64,000 bases of DNA, taken from NCBI GenBank assembly GCA_019915015.1, contig JAHBBC010000031.1, positions 248,001 through 312,000 of the forward strand. Reading direction: 5' to 3'. Below the pieces are notes generated by a model. The model was not told the origin of the DNA. It saw only the letters and a list, made by a program, of their open reading frames with translations, and ran no database searches. Both the position numbers and the translations under genes were made by a program. The DNA is from Auriscalpium vulgare (Eukaryota; Basidiomycota; Agaricomycetes; Russulales; Auriscalpiaceae). Below are positions 45,721-56,900 of this stretch, one piece after another; within the stretch, counting starts at the first letter, position 1; every line of letters starts with the position of its first letter.

Positions 45721-46999
45721 ATGTCCCTAAACTCGCTCGCCCTGCCTGAAAAGATAGGACTGTATAGCGAGCTGTTCCCGCCCAAGCCTCATTGGACGGC
45801 CGCTGAAGTGCCTGACCTGGCTGGACAGATCATCATCGTAACCGGCGGGAACTCTGGGATCGGCAAAGAGTCGTGCAGGGTATGCCCCCCTCGCTGTACG
45901 TCGGCCGCTGTGCTCACGGTTTATTGTTTGATGTGGCTAGGTACTTTTGAGCCGAAATGCAAAAGTCTACTTGGCAGCGCGCTCTGAGAGCAAATCGCAG
46001 CAGGCGATTGAGGACCTGAAGAAGCAGACAGGAAAGGACGATGTTCATTTTCTTCAGCTCGACTTGGCGGACTTGTCTTCGGTGCGTAAGGCTGCGGAAG
46101 AATATTGCAGCAAGGAGACAGAGCTGCACGTGCTCCTGAACAATGGGTACGTGCGTTAGCTTGATGAGTGCTGCTCAGTACGCTGACAGGGGTATCTAGG
46201 GGTGTGATGAATCCTCCGCTCGACCTCATGACGGCGCAAGGCTATGACGGTCAGTTCGGTACGAACGTCCTGGGTAATCCGCGTCAATACATTGGTCTCG
46301 AATATTATTTTGATTCCATCTTTCAGGACATTTTTTCTTCATCCAGCTGCTCCTTCCCACAATCCTTCGAACGGCAAAGGGGGAGGCGAGCGGCAAGCCC
46401 TTTCGTCCCCGCATCGTCAACGTGTCTTCAATCGCACACGAGATTTATAAAGTGCAAGGGGGTCTGCAATGGGACACTCTACTGAAGGGTGACGAGTCGC
46501 TCAGTGCACGCAAGAAGCTGGGACAGCGAGGGCTATACGGCCAGAGCAAGCTCGGCAACGTGCTTATCACGAAAGAGCTTGCAACACGGTATGGCAACGA
46601 TGGTGTCGTCGCTATCTCGCTTCACCCTGGTGCGTGGCCGTACGACTGGCAAGTAATCCATTTCGTCTAACTCCATGCATCCCGGCCAGGCAGCATCAAG
46701 ACCGAGCTTCAACGCCATACTCCTAACATCATGCGACGGCTTACGAACTGGCTGCTGTACGATGTTTCCTACGGTGCGATAACACAGTTGTATGCCGCAA
46801 CTTCGCCGGAGGCACTTGAGATGAACGGAGAGGTGAGCTTTATTCGATGTTCGCTTTCATCACAACTGAGAATTTCGCGTCACGGATGCAGTACCTCACA
46901 GCATGGGCCCGTCGCCAGCTTCCCACTCCGTGGGCGCGAGACGAGGAAATGCGGCAGAAGGTGTGGGCTTGGTGCGAGGAGCAGGTAAAGGGCTTCTGA
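45721..46999 (+). CDS. Short-chain dehydrogenase/reductase, copy 1
   Basis: NAD(P)-dependent oxidoreductase of the retinol-dehydrogenase-like SDR type. It starts MSLNSLALPEKIGLYSELFP. The cofactor motif is IIIVTGGNSGIGKESCR, followed after an intron by VLLSRNAKVYLAARSESKSQ. DVHFLQLDLADLSSVRKAAE, HVLLNNG and GVMNPPLDLMTAQGYDGQFG follow. The next exons read HFFFIQLLLPTILRTAKGEA and RPRIVNVSSIAHEIYKVQGG, with the catalytic YGQSKLGN (Tyr-x3-Lys), then GVVAISLHPG. The C-terminus is WARDEEMRQKVWAWCEEQVK then GF. Five to six introns. Near-identical to the copy at 61660, and followed by a relic of the convergent oxygenase gene. Substrate unknown. Confidence 0.88.
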
Positions 47000-47049
47000 A
47001 ATCGCTCAGGCTGCTGTCATGTGCATGGCGATAAGGATACATTACTTTG

Positions 47050-47467
47050 ATTCACTGGCATTGACTAAATGCGTTTTGTAATGAAGAGAGCATGGCCAAG
47101 GCGCTGGCCGCCAGAGTCGATATGGGCACTGAGTGGTCAACAGCTTCATCATTGCATATCCTTGTCCTGGCAAGGTCTCTCGCTCCCCATAATGAGTCAG
47201 GCACATTTACAGGCACATTAACCTTCCTCTTTCGCATATGTTTGTATAAGTATATTTCGCCGTCACCGCACCGCGCGCAACGGCTGGACAGGTAGCTGTC
47301 GCCCGCAGCGGCGCTTGTCGAGTATGCTCTGGTGTCGCATATTGGTCAGTCGACACATCCACAATGACTGCACCTTTCGATCTACGAGCCCGTGTACCTA
47401 CCTTTCTCCTCCGCGCTGCGAAATTCCATGTCAGTGAATGATGTAGGCTTGGGACAGTGTACTTATC
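47050..47467 (-). pseudogene. Relic of LPMO-like gene, CBM1-encoding 3' part (split copy 1)
   Basis: Aligns in order with 63060-63475 at the 3' end of the LPMO-like gene copy 2: gcgctggccgccagag, ggtcagt(c/a)gacac, caatgactgcacctttcga, ctacgagcccgtgtac, ccatgtcagtgaatg and taggcttgg. The CBM1 exon is decayed: the Cys codon TGC of CGGQ is now CGC, and a GTAGGT insertion disrupts QTYTG. Similarity stops at 47467, exactly where the large inserted element begins. The upstream part resumes at 61101. Confidence 0.75.
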
Positions 47468-47480
47468 CATCAGGAAACCC
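47468..47480 (+). repeat. Left terminal inverted repeat of the 13.6 kb element
   Basis: CATCAGGAAACCC; inverted match (10 bases perfect, then one-base offset) to the right terminus. Confidence 0.6.
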
Positions 47481-47489
47481 GGCAGCTGC

Positions 47490-47695
47490 TTGAGGCCCCT
47501 TGAGAGCGCCTCAAGAGCTCAAGCGCGGTCAAGGAGTAGGGTGTCTTGAGAGACGGCTCAAGCGCTTGAGTCATGCTCTCGAGCACCCTCAAGCAGGCTC
47601 AAGCGTTCGGCTCGCAACCGCTTCGTTTGCTCCCAAGCGATCTCAAGCACGCAGCCGATCTCAAGCACACAGCCGATCTCAAGCACACAGCCTTG
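47490..47695 (+). repeat. Left subterminal CTCAAG-rich repeats
   Basis: About a dozen CTCAAG or CTTGAG motifs in 200 bases, plus three near-perfect 18-bp tandem units gatctcaagcacacagcc at about 47640-47692. They mirror the motif-rich right end (60260-61060). Such arrays are typical transposase-binding regions in CACTA/CMC-like elements. Confidence 0.65.
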
Positions 47696-47857
47696 TTATC
47701 ATTGTTATCTTAGATAACTAATTTGTTTATTTCTTGCTGAAATTCACCTCGGGCTTATCATGGATACGCTAAACGAGCGCGAAACGAGTGCATATATTAT
47801 GGGTACCACCGGCACACCACCGGGGACCCGAGAGTAAGGACCGAAGCTCGGAAAGGG

Positions 47858-48019
47858 AGTGGGGATGGTAGAAATGACAGGACGACGAAATTATCAACAC
47901 CGAAATAAGCTACGAGGATGATAGGTTGATCACGATCATTAAAAGATTAGCTCGAAGGGAATGTCTGAACGGAACAATTAACCAGCCTGCTGCAAGAAGG
48001 CCCGGAGGCGGCGTGATGA
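47858..48019 (+). repeat. 162-bp direct repeat, left copy
   Basis: Near-identical to 60451-60617 in the same orientation (agtggggatggtagaaatga at the start, ggaggcggcgtgatga at the end). The right copy has an extra gagct. It lies just downstream of the DUF6532 stop codon. Confidence 0.85.
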
Positions 48020-48076
48020 GTAGTTGTCGAGGGGTAAGAGTCTTGCGAGTAGAATGAGCGCGATATGCTGTCCTTA

Positions 48077-50614
48077 TCAAATGTCGACGCCAAAATCGAG
48101 GTCTTGTGCGTCGTCACTGTCTTTGTATTCCGGCTTCGTTCGAAGCCTGGAGACTCAGATCAGCCAACGTCGGGACATCACAGTGATCAATCACCATACC
48201 TGCCAAGCTTGACCCAATCTTTCTGCATGACGACGAAGGGCGGGCCATGCTTGTCACTATGGAGAACCTTCTCCTCGATGTTCTGGAGTAGAGTGACGTA
48301 GACCTCCTGGTAGTCCTGTAATGTGAATGATTTCGAGATTCTGTAGCCCTTGTCCTTGTACTCATCCAGGCAATTCCTGAGCTGTGATGGTCACGCGGTG
48401 AGCTGGCAGATAACAATCGCGTCGAGGACAACTTACAATTGCTCCTACCGCAGCAATGCCTCGAGGAGGGATCCCTTTGTCGAACGCGGCAGGGAACAGG
48501 TGTGCGAGTCCGTTGTTGTTATTGAAAAGCGCCTGGATGCAAGCGTCACGGAGCAATGTGCTTCCGAAATAGATTTTTGTCCCCTTGAACAAGATCAATG
48601 ACAGTCAGGAACCACGACATTAAGACACGTACGTTGGCTTGATGATCGTGCAGGAACTTGCCCTGGGAGAGCAGACCACGTATGACCAGCTGCACACGAT
48701 CGCACGGCGACATGGTCGGATCAACTTCTCCTTGTTCGGAAGAGTTGAGGACGATGGCGGTGACCAAGCCCGTGATGTGGGCCTTCAAGGAGGCGCGAAA
48801 AGTAGTGCTGTCCCTGTGTACCTATATGCGCGGTCAATGCAGCCCAGATGGCGAAACAAATCTATTGTACGTACCATACGAACGACTTCGATGTCCACCT
48901 CCTGATCTATGTGTGGGGTCGCACATGCGTCAGAATGTGTTGGCGCGGCATCCGATACGTCACTCACCGTCTCGGACGAGCTGAACTCCGGTGTTCTGGG
49001 CGTGAACAGCCAGAGCTTCATAGACCGCCTCAGTCGCACTTGTCATCGAGCTTTCAAGATCTGGCATGAAGTTCTTCGTGATAAGGTTGAAGTCGTAGTA
49101 CGTTTTTGCAAGACGGACAACAGATTGCCATGGTTCGTCAAGATCGGCCATGGTGTGACCCTTTCCGGACGAATCCGCACGAACCTCTGCCCGAGACCGC
49201 CGCTGTCGCTTATGGGTTGCGGTGCTGTCAGAGACCGCACGTTGGTGGCCATGATGTCCCGGCACGAGACCCTCTTGCGACGCACGAAGGGCGGCAGGCG
49301 TTGGGGCCTTCGGGGCGCGGTTCTTTGCCCAGTGTTCGGCCAGGATATCCGTTGGCTGGGAGTGAGTCTGCGGTCAGGGATATCCATTGTCACCTATCTT
49401 GAATCACAAAAATGTGTGCAGCGGTTACTTACCCTGAGGCGTTCGATAGCACCGCGCGTGACGTCGTCGTCGCGATGGAGTCCGGGAACAGAATAACTTC
49501 CATTGGCGGCAGCAGTTGCACTGTACTGCTGCTGCGCAGGCACAGATCCTTGTAAATCAAACTAGTCAGCTCACTGTTCGTGCGGGTCTGGTCATTCAGC
49601 GCACCGTTGACTACGTCCGCATCACTGGCAGGCTCGTCATCGTTGCCGTCACCCACGTAGCCTGCGTTGTCGTCTTCCACTGCATCTTCGCCTTCGTCCG
49701 CATCAACTTCGCCGGTATCAAACTCTGATCCGCTGTCTGCCGCATCCTGCGTTGGGGCATACCGCTTTGCCGGAATGGTTGGCAGGCCGGCAGGGACGAA
49801 GGAAGCAGTGACGGAGGCAGGCGAATGGTGAGGAGTAGAGACGGCATGAGGAACGTGGGCCAAGGCGGCCGTCAACGTAGGATCAATAGACGGATAGTAC
49901 GGGTTATAGGAAGGCATGCTGGCACCGGAAATGGGAGGAGCCGGAATGAACACGTCAGGGATGGGCTGCGGCTGAGGCGCACCATGGAAGCCAAAACGGG
50001 GATCGAGCTGTTGCTGAGCAGGGTACGCAAAGTCGGATTCAAAAGACGGGAAAGTGAAAGTGGGTGCAGCTGCGTTCGGGACGGTCAAATTGGCGGGAGG
50101 AGGTGCAGTCGGGAAAGTGAAAGTGGGTGCAGCTGCGTTTGGGACGGCCAAATTGGCGGAAGGAGGTGCAGTCGCAGTCAGAAAGGCCTGAGCTGGAGGA
50201 GGTGCAGCCGCGTTCGGAACAGCTTGGGCAGGCTTCTGCTAAAGATCAGTAAGTTATCCGTATGGGTGAGTTTGTTATATCACATACAACTCTACGAGCA
50301 CGAACAGGAGCTCGAGCGACTGGTGCCATGGGGTTAACGCTGGCAGCAACAGGCTGCTGGCCAGAAGCTTGTGAAGGTGTCGTTGACTGGAACAGCTCTC
50401 GACCACGCTTCGGCGGAGCCTGCGTGACTGCCTCGCCAGCTTTCTCAAGCTGCACAGCAGCGCCGCCTAAGCCACGAGTGGATCGAACGGGGCGTTTGGG
50501 AGCTGCCTTTGCGGGGGCTATAACAAGGAAACAATAAGCAAAATTTCACGGTGTTGAGTCAAGCTAGTACTCACTCTGCCGTGCAGCCGTTGGCTTTGAT
50601 TTGCCACGGGCCAT
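48077..50614 (-). CDS. DUF6532-type protein carried in the transposon
   Basis: A spliced gene with start MARGKSKPTAARQ (50614) and stop at 48077-48079. The N-terminal half is disordered: basic, Pro/Ala-rich, with an imperfect repeat VPNAAAPTFTFPTAPPPAN / VPNAAAPTFTFPSFE, then acidic (VDADEGEDAVEDDNAGYVGD). The C-terminal half resembles the DUF6532 domain, a very large agaricomycete family of unknown function: YDFNLITKNFMPDLESSMTS, AHITGLVTAIVLNSSEQGEV, RVQLVIRGLLSQGKFLHDHQ, FGSTLLRDACIQALFNNNNG, LAHLFPAAFDKGIPPRGIAA and YRISKSFTLQDYQEVYVTLL. The last exon ends DDAQDLDFGVDI. Eight or more introns. No catalytic motif is visible. It lies between the left terminus and the transposase, so it is probably transposon cargo. 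Confidence 0.75.
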
Positions 50615-50952
50615 TTCTAACCGTGGTGAACTTGAAGGATGGCAAGGAGGTATCACTCCAGGTCAACCGACAATAACGGCGACAGCACAGCGCGGTAGAA
50701 GAATGAGAGAAGGAAAAAGGAGAGGGTGACTAGACTGACCATGTTTGAGCTGATAGCAGATGAATTTATACGTTCGACTTGGAGGACAGGCAATGGTAGG
50801 TCGAGCACGAAATCGTCCGACTCGATTGTACTCGTGAGACGTGGCATGCTCTGATGCTGCATGGCCCGCGCGCTTGTACTACAGTATCTCGAATTTCACA
50901 CGCGAGCTAACACGCCAATAACACGTTTATTCTGCAGATAACTAGTAGGTAA

Positions 50953-53900
50953 TTAAAACACAGTGGCGAATGTCTCCTTGTCAAAGTACTTATTCAAATA
51001 AAAGTCTAACAGCGTTAACAGCGAAAGCCGAAGCTGTAGACAGACAATAAGTCTAGTATTCTTCACCAGCGAGATAGCGGGTCTTAGTAGCTACCTGTAG
51101 ACAGACAATAAGTCTAGTATCTAGCTAGGTAGTCAGTATAAGTAAAGGAATGCATAATGTGTAGAACTCACTCTTCACCAGCGAGATAGCGGGTGAAGAG
51201 GAGGGGAAAAAGACGACGAAAGGAAAAGTATTTGATTACATAATATCGCCCGTATGGCGTCACCGCTTGTTCCGCTCGACTCGGAATATCTCATCTCAAC
51301 ACCCTCCCTCGAGCGTAACTGCGCTTCCTGACGCCCTCCCTCACTCCTCGTCCTGCACGCCTAACATCTCCCTGAACTTCTCCAGCTTCACGCGTCCGAG
51401 CGGCTTCGTCAGAATGTCCGCGATCATATGGTCCGTAGGACAATACTCGATCTCCGCATCTCCAGCATTCACAACTTGGCGAATGAAGTGGAAGCGAATG
51501 TCGATGTGCTTGGTGCGCGCGTGATACATGGAGTCCTTGGTAAGTTCGATTGCGCCCTGGTTGTCGCAGAACAGCGTCGTGGCGTCCTCGTCGAACAGCG
51601 TAGGGAATAGCTCGCGTGCGAGCTGGCGCAACCAGATCAGCTCCTTGCTGGCGTGCGTGATTGCGACGTATTCGGCCTCGGTGCTTGAGAGCGTGACGAT
51701 AGGCTGCTTCTTGGAGCTCCAGGATACGAGGCTTCGTCCAATGTAGAACACGTAGCCTGAGATAGAGTGGCGATGGATCTGCGACGCCCAGTCCGAGTCG
51801 GTGTAACCAAACGGCTGGTAGTCGTGGCCGGTGCCACCGAGGATGAGACGCATGTCGATGGTGTGCTTGAGGTAGCGGAAAACGCGCGTGAGAGCGCGCA
51901 TGTGCGTCGTGTGCGGCTGCTCGAGATACTGAGACAGTGTCCCTACAGCGAATGTGATGTCCGGGCGCGTCGCAACAGATAGGTACATGAGTGCACCTAC
52001 GCCTTGGCGATAGAGCGAGTGCCCTCGGTTGTCAAGTAGAGTGGGTGAGAGCGCCGGCGAACCGTAACCCAGGTCGCTGCCTGGATCCATGGGAGTGGTG
52101 AGCGGCGCGGCGTCCTCGAGACCCATGCGCTGAATGATATCTCGGATGTACGCCTGCTGTCCAATTGAAATGGTGCGGTGCTCGAGATCGCGCGTGATGT
52201 GTAGACCAAGTAGCCATTTGACCGGTCCGAGGTCGACAACCTCGAAGTGCTTGTTCAGATCAACGAGTAACGCGTCGATGAGCTCGTCGCGCGGTGCTGT
52301 CATCGAGAAGTCGTCCGTGGCAACGGCGCAGATGACGTAGTCTTCGCCCGCTTCGTCCATCCAGTAGAACACGGCCTCGTCCGCAGTGCAAACGATGTAC
52401 CCGATGTCGATGAACGTCTGGCGGAGGAATTGGTACCATGCGCGTCCGCCCTGCTTGGTACCGTAAAGGCCCTTGCGGAGGCGAGCGACGATCAGGCGAC
52501 CTGGGTTCTCTGCCTTGATCTTGGCGTAGGCGGCGTCGAACTCCTCGTAGCGCGGCGGGAGCTTCATGTAGATAGTCTCCTCGATCGGCGCGTTGAGATA
52601 CGCGTTCTTGACGTCCGCTTGGCGAATGACGTGTCCGCGGCTGCTCGCAACAGACATGATGGTGCGGATGGATGTGTGCTTTGCGACCGGACTGTACGTG
52701 TCGTTGAAGTCCTTGCCGCGGCGTTGACTAAAGCCCTTCGCAATGAGCCGTGTCTTCTCCGTTGTCGTGTTGCCAACCTCGTCATGCTTCGAGCGGAAGA
52801 CGTAGCCGCTCTCGACGATGTTCGCGCCCTCGGGTGCCTCCACAAACTCGAACGTCTCGAGCCTGATGACCTGGTTGACCTCGCGCTGAATGCTTGGGCG
52901 CCAGCGGTAAGCATTACGTCCTTCGAGTGCCTCGTCGATCGTCCTCGGGTCGCCACCGTAGTTGGCGACGAGCGCGTGCTCGTTGAAGCTCGCGGCTTGG
53001 TCCCATCCGACACGAATGCCGGGCGAGAGAGGGTCAATGTCGAAGTTGGCGGTCGTTACCGCAGCAGTCGGATTGTTCAGGATTTTGTACGTGCCCGGAG
53101 GTAACGCGGCCTGGCGTTTGCCTCGACCAAGGTTCGGGTCTGCTGGTATGAGACCGTCGCTGCGCTTCTTTCTGAGCGTCGGCTGCGTGTTCGCGTCGGG
53201 CGGCGGCGTGGGCGCGCGTTCTGGATTGGCGTCTGCAGTGGGCGTGTCGCTCTTGGGCATACTCGGCTGCTGAGGCGTGCTGCTCGGAGTCGATGATGTT
53301 GAAGGGGTGCCCGACGGCTGGATTGGCGTATCCACCGGGCTGCGGAGAGCGGATTCCACTCTCCCTCCCTCGATGTCCGCAGTCTCGGGGGCTAGCGCCT
53401 GCTCGTTCGACGGATATACATCCCGTTCGACCGTGATGCTGCGCTTCGTTGGCCAGTAAATCCGGCAGCCCTTCGACTCTTCGTCGTAGCCGATGAATCG
53501 ACCTTCGACTGCGCGTGGCGACAGCTTCGTGGCGTCGAGCTTCTTGACCCAGACCTTGTTTCCCCACGGGATGATACCCGCAAGGTTCGGCTTCTCGCCC
53601 GTAGCGACCTCGTGCGGTGTGCGACCGTCAGGAATCGCGCTTGTCGGCGTGCGATTGCGAACCCAACCAGCGTGATGCTGCGCCTCGGCCCAGAGATTCT
53701 TGGGAAGTCCGGAGGCAGTGATCATCGCGCGAGCGTCGTTTAAGAGGGTAAGATTGAGACGCTCGGCTGCGCCATTCGACTGGGGTGAGTCGTGCGTCGT
53801 GAAGTGGCGAATGGTGCCCTTGCGCTCCGTGTGCGTGAGGAACTCGTTGCTCATGTACTCGCCTCCGCGGTCAGAACCTAGGATGCGGATCCGTGCACGT

Positions 53901-56900
53901 CGTTGAACGTCGACCCAAGCTTCAAATCGCTGGTAGCGATCGAACGTGTCAGACTTCTTGGGAATGAAGTACTGGCGAACCTCGTGCGAATGGATGTCGA
54001 GGAAGTTGAGCGCGTAATTTGCGCCGCCCAGCGAGGTTACCTCGGCTGGTCCCCAGAGATCCGTGACAATCTTGTCGCCATACGCGTGGACACGGTCGCT
54101 CGTGCTCTCCTTCGGGAACGGCTTGCGAATCGCCTTTGCGCGTGTGCAGATGTCGCACGGCTCGGGCGTCGAGTCCATGTCGAGCTCGATGCCGACGACG
54201 TGACCGTCGACGACCATCTTGCGTAGCGCATCGTGGTTGACGTGGTTCATAGCGCGGTGAAGTTCGCTGATCGACATCTTGCCCGTAGCGGCTGCTGCGG
54301 CGTGGTGGGCTGTGTTCGCGTGCGCGCCAGGTGCGACCCGATACAGGCCGTCCTTGAGCGGTATGCGTCCGATGATACGTCGCGCCGGGCGTGGCGTCAT
54401 GACTGTGCACGTGCCGTCCTCAATGGTGACGGCGAAGCCCTTGCGGTCGATGACCGGGATGGAGATCATCGCGTATGCGGCGCCGGGTGCGTAGAGCACG
54501 TCCGAAATGGTGACGGGCATCGGCTCCTGGCCTGGACCCATCGGGAATTCGAGACGAACTTCGCCCGTGCCAACAGCGTTGAACTGCTGACCGTACGCAG
54601 CGGTAATCGGGAGGTCCGATATTGCGCGGAAGTTGACGTACTTCGAGCGGTCGGGACAGATATGAATGCTCGCACCGGAGTCCATGATGATGCCGTAGAA
54701 CGGCTGCGCGGCGGCGGCGGTGTGAGTTGGAGTGGGGGATGTGTCGAGGGTAATGGCGAGTGCGACCGTCTCCTTCTTCTCGGAGCTCGCAGCGGCGGCG
54801 TTCTGCTTGCCCTTGCGATTCCACGGCGCCTGACCTTCCTTCGGCCCGCCCTTCGAGTAGCAGTCGGCGAGCAGGTGTCCGTCCTTATTGCAGTTGGAGC
54901 AATGCTTGTCGGACTTGCCTTTGCCCTTGCCGCGACCCCTGCCCTTCTCCTTCCTCCGTGTCTCCGCTCCGAGCGCAGTGTTTGCCTGCGACTCTTCGAC
55001 CTTCTTGCTAGAGTTCTCGCTCTGGTAGTACGCCTTGATAGTGGCGATGGTGACGGCGCTCGAGACTTGCTCCTTCGTAATGCGAGCGGCGGCGTCGAGA
55101 CTGTGAAGGATGGTGCGGTAGGAAGACGGCATAGCCGTACGGATGTCGGCGGCGAATGTGAAGTCGTCGATGGGGGCGTTCATGAGCGTGAGGCGGTCGA
55201 AGATGTCGACCATCTTGGTGATGACGGGAGTGGGATCGGCGCCTTCGTCACAGCGTAGCGAGCGCATGCGACGCGCGAGTTCGCGCGGAACGTCGACGCC
55301 CTTGACCTCTTGATCCTCCTCGAGCGTCTTCCACATGTCGGCGGCGGAGTCCGCCTTCCGAATCAACGCGAGAACGCCCGGGCTCACCGAGTTGTACACG
55401 ATCTCTCGGATCGATGCCTCCTTCGACTCGTACTCCTCCACCTCTTCCAACCTCTTCTCCGCCACGTCCTCGGCCAGCGGCTTCGCGCCCGTCTCGGGCG
55501 CGTCGGCCTCATAGTAGCTTCCGTCCTTGCGGAGCACGATGTTCTTCGGCTTCTTGGCGGTACCCCGAATGTGTCGCATCAACTTGCGCTTCATGAACGC
55601 GTTCAAGACGATGTCCTTGTACGACGGCCAGTTAGACCCGTCGTCCAGGAGCTTCTCGATCTTGGGATGAATGTCGACCATAGTGGGAGCAGGGCCCATA
55701 ACCTAACAGCGTTAACAGCGAAAGCCGAAGCTGTAGACAGACAATAAGTCTAGTATTCTTCACCAGCGAGATAGCGGGTCTTAGTAGCTACCTGTAGACA
55801 GACAATAAGTCTAGTATCTAGCTAGGTAGTCAGTATAAGTAAAGGAATGCATAATGTGTAGAACTCACTCTTCACCAGCGAGATAGCGGGTGAAGAGGAG
55901 GGGAAAAAGACGACGAAAGGAAAAGTATTTGATTACATAATATCGCCCGTATGGCGTCACCGCTTGTTCCGCTCGACTCGGAATATCTCATCTCAACAAA
56001 GTCATAACTCAGTGCCATGCTGTTCTCTGCGGTCAACCGAGAGTCGGCCTTTTCGCCAAAGCGTGGAACGAGGTGGATCGGCAGCCGAATTTGCGAAAGT
56101 GGAATGACATCGCCGATCTGCGAATTATCTGAACGGATAGCCCGCTTCAAGACGTACATCCCTGTTGCTCGATCAGGCCCGAGTGTCGGTGGAGACCCCG
56201 CTGACTGAGCTTGTAGTGTAATGTCGAAGCGGCGCATGTATACGAGGTATGGAGAGTCGGAGCCAGCGAGCACGGGCCGAAAGATCACGCAGAGCTGTGA
56301 AACAACGTGGCCTACAAACAAAGCCGTCAATTTGGGAAATCAACATATGGATGTTACGCACCTGTGATCCCACACCCCGGCCAGGCAACCGACGAATCTT
56401 GGATCACAAGAGCGTTGTCGCGCCGTCCGTAGGTCCAAGACGGCGACGGAGGCGCAGCAAATATGTTCTGAGAAGGCAATGCACCCTTGTTGCCATAGAA
56501 CGATCGTGTTTGAACGCGCACACTATACCAGATGTCCAGAGCGTGGAAAGGCAGGGCAATGCCAGCTTGTGCAGTCCTTCGCCCACCAATCGTGCGGATA
56601 TTCGGTGCATCGGTACTGGCGCGACCTCGTGCAATGTAGTCAGCAAGCGCAGGACGCAAGTCGTCGAGGTGAAACATCGCCGCGGCCGTGTCAACAGGAA
56701 CATTCTCCAGTGACGGGTCAGAGGTCAGGTGGAATGCAGTGGATGACGTGCAAAACGTGCGCGTGGATGGTGTGCATGTGCGAGACTCCGCAAAGAAATC
56801 CCGAACGGCTGTTCGATTACGGCGTCCGCAGCCAGGCACGTCCGCATCAACATCGACATCTTCAATGGGATCATCATGGCCAGTGTTATTTGGAGGTGCG

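Larger units (their letters stand above)
51007..55998 (-). mobile_element. Full-length Ty1/copia LTR retrotransposon, recent insertion
   Basis: A 4992-bp element in minus orientation: LTRs at 51007-51301 and 55704-55998 (295 bp each, identical by reading), target duplication AAGTC on both sides (51002-51006, 55999-56003), and one uninterrupted polyprotein ORF. A polypurine tract GAGGGAGGG directly abuts the 3' LTR (51302-51310). LTR identity and the open ORF indicate a very young, probably competent insertion. It is nested in the Plavaka transposase gene. Confidence 0.95.

Noticed and set aside
54233..55258. 341-codon plus-strand frame
   Set aside because: Lies entirely antisense to the copia Gag-protease-integrase region; the sense frame has all motifs.
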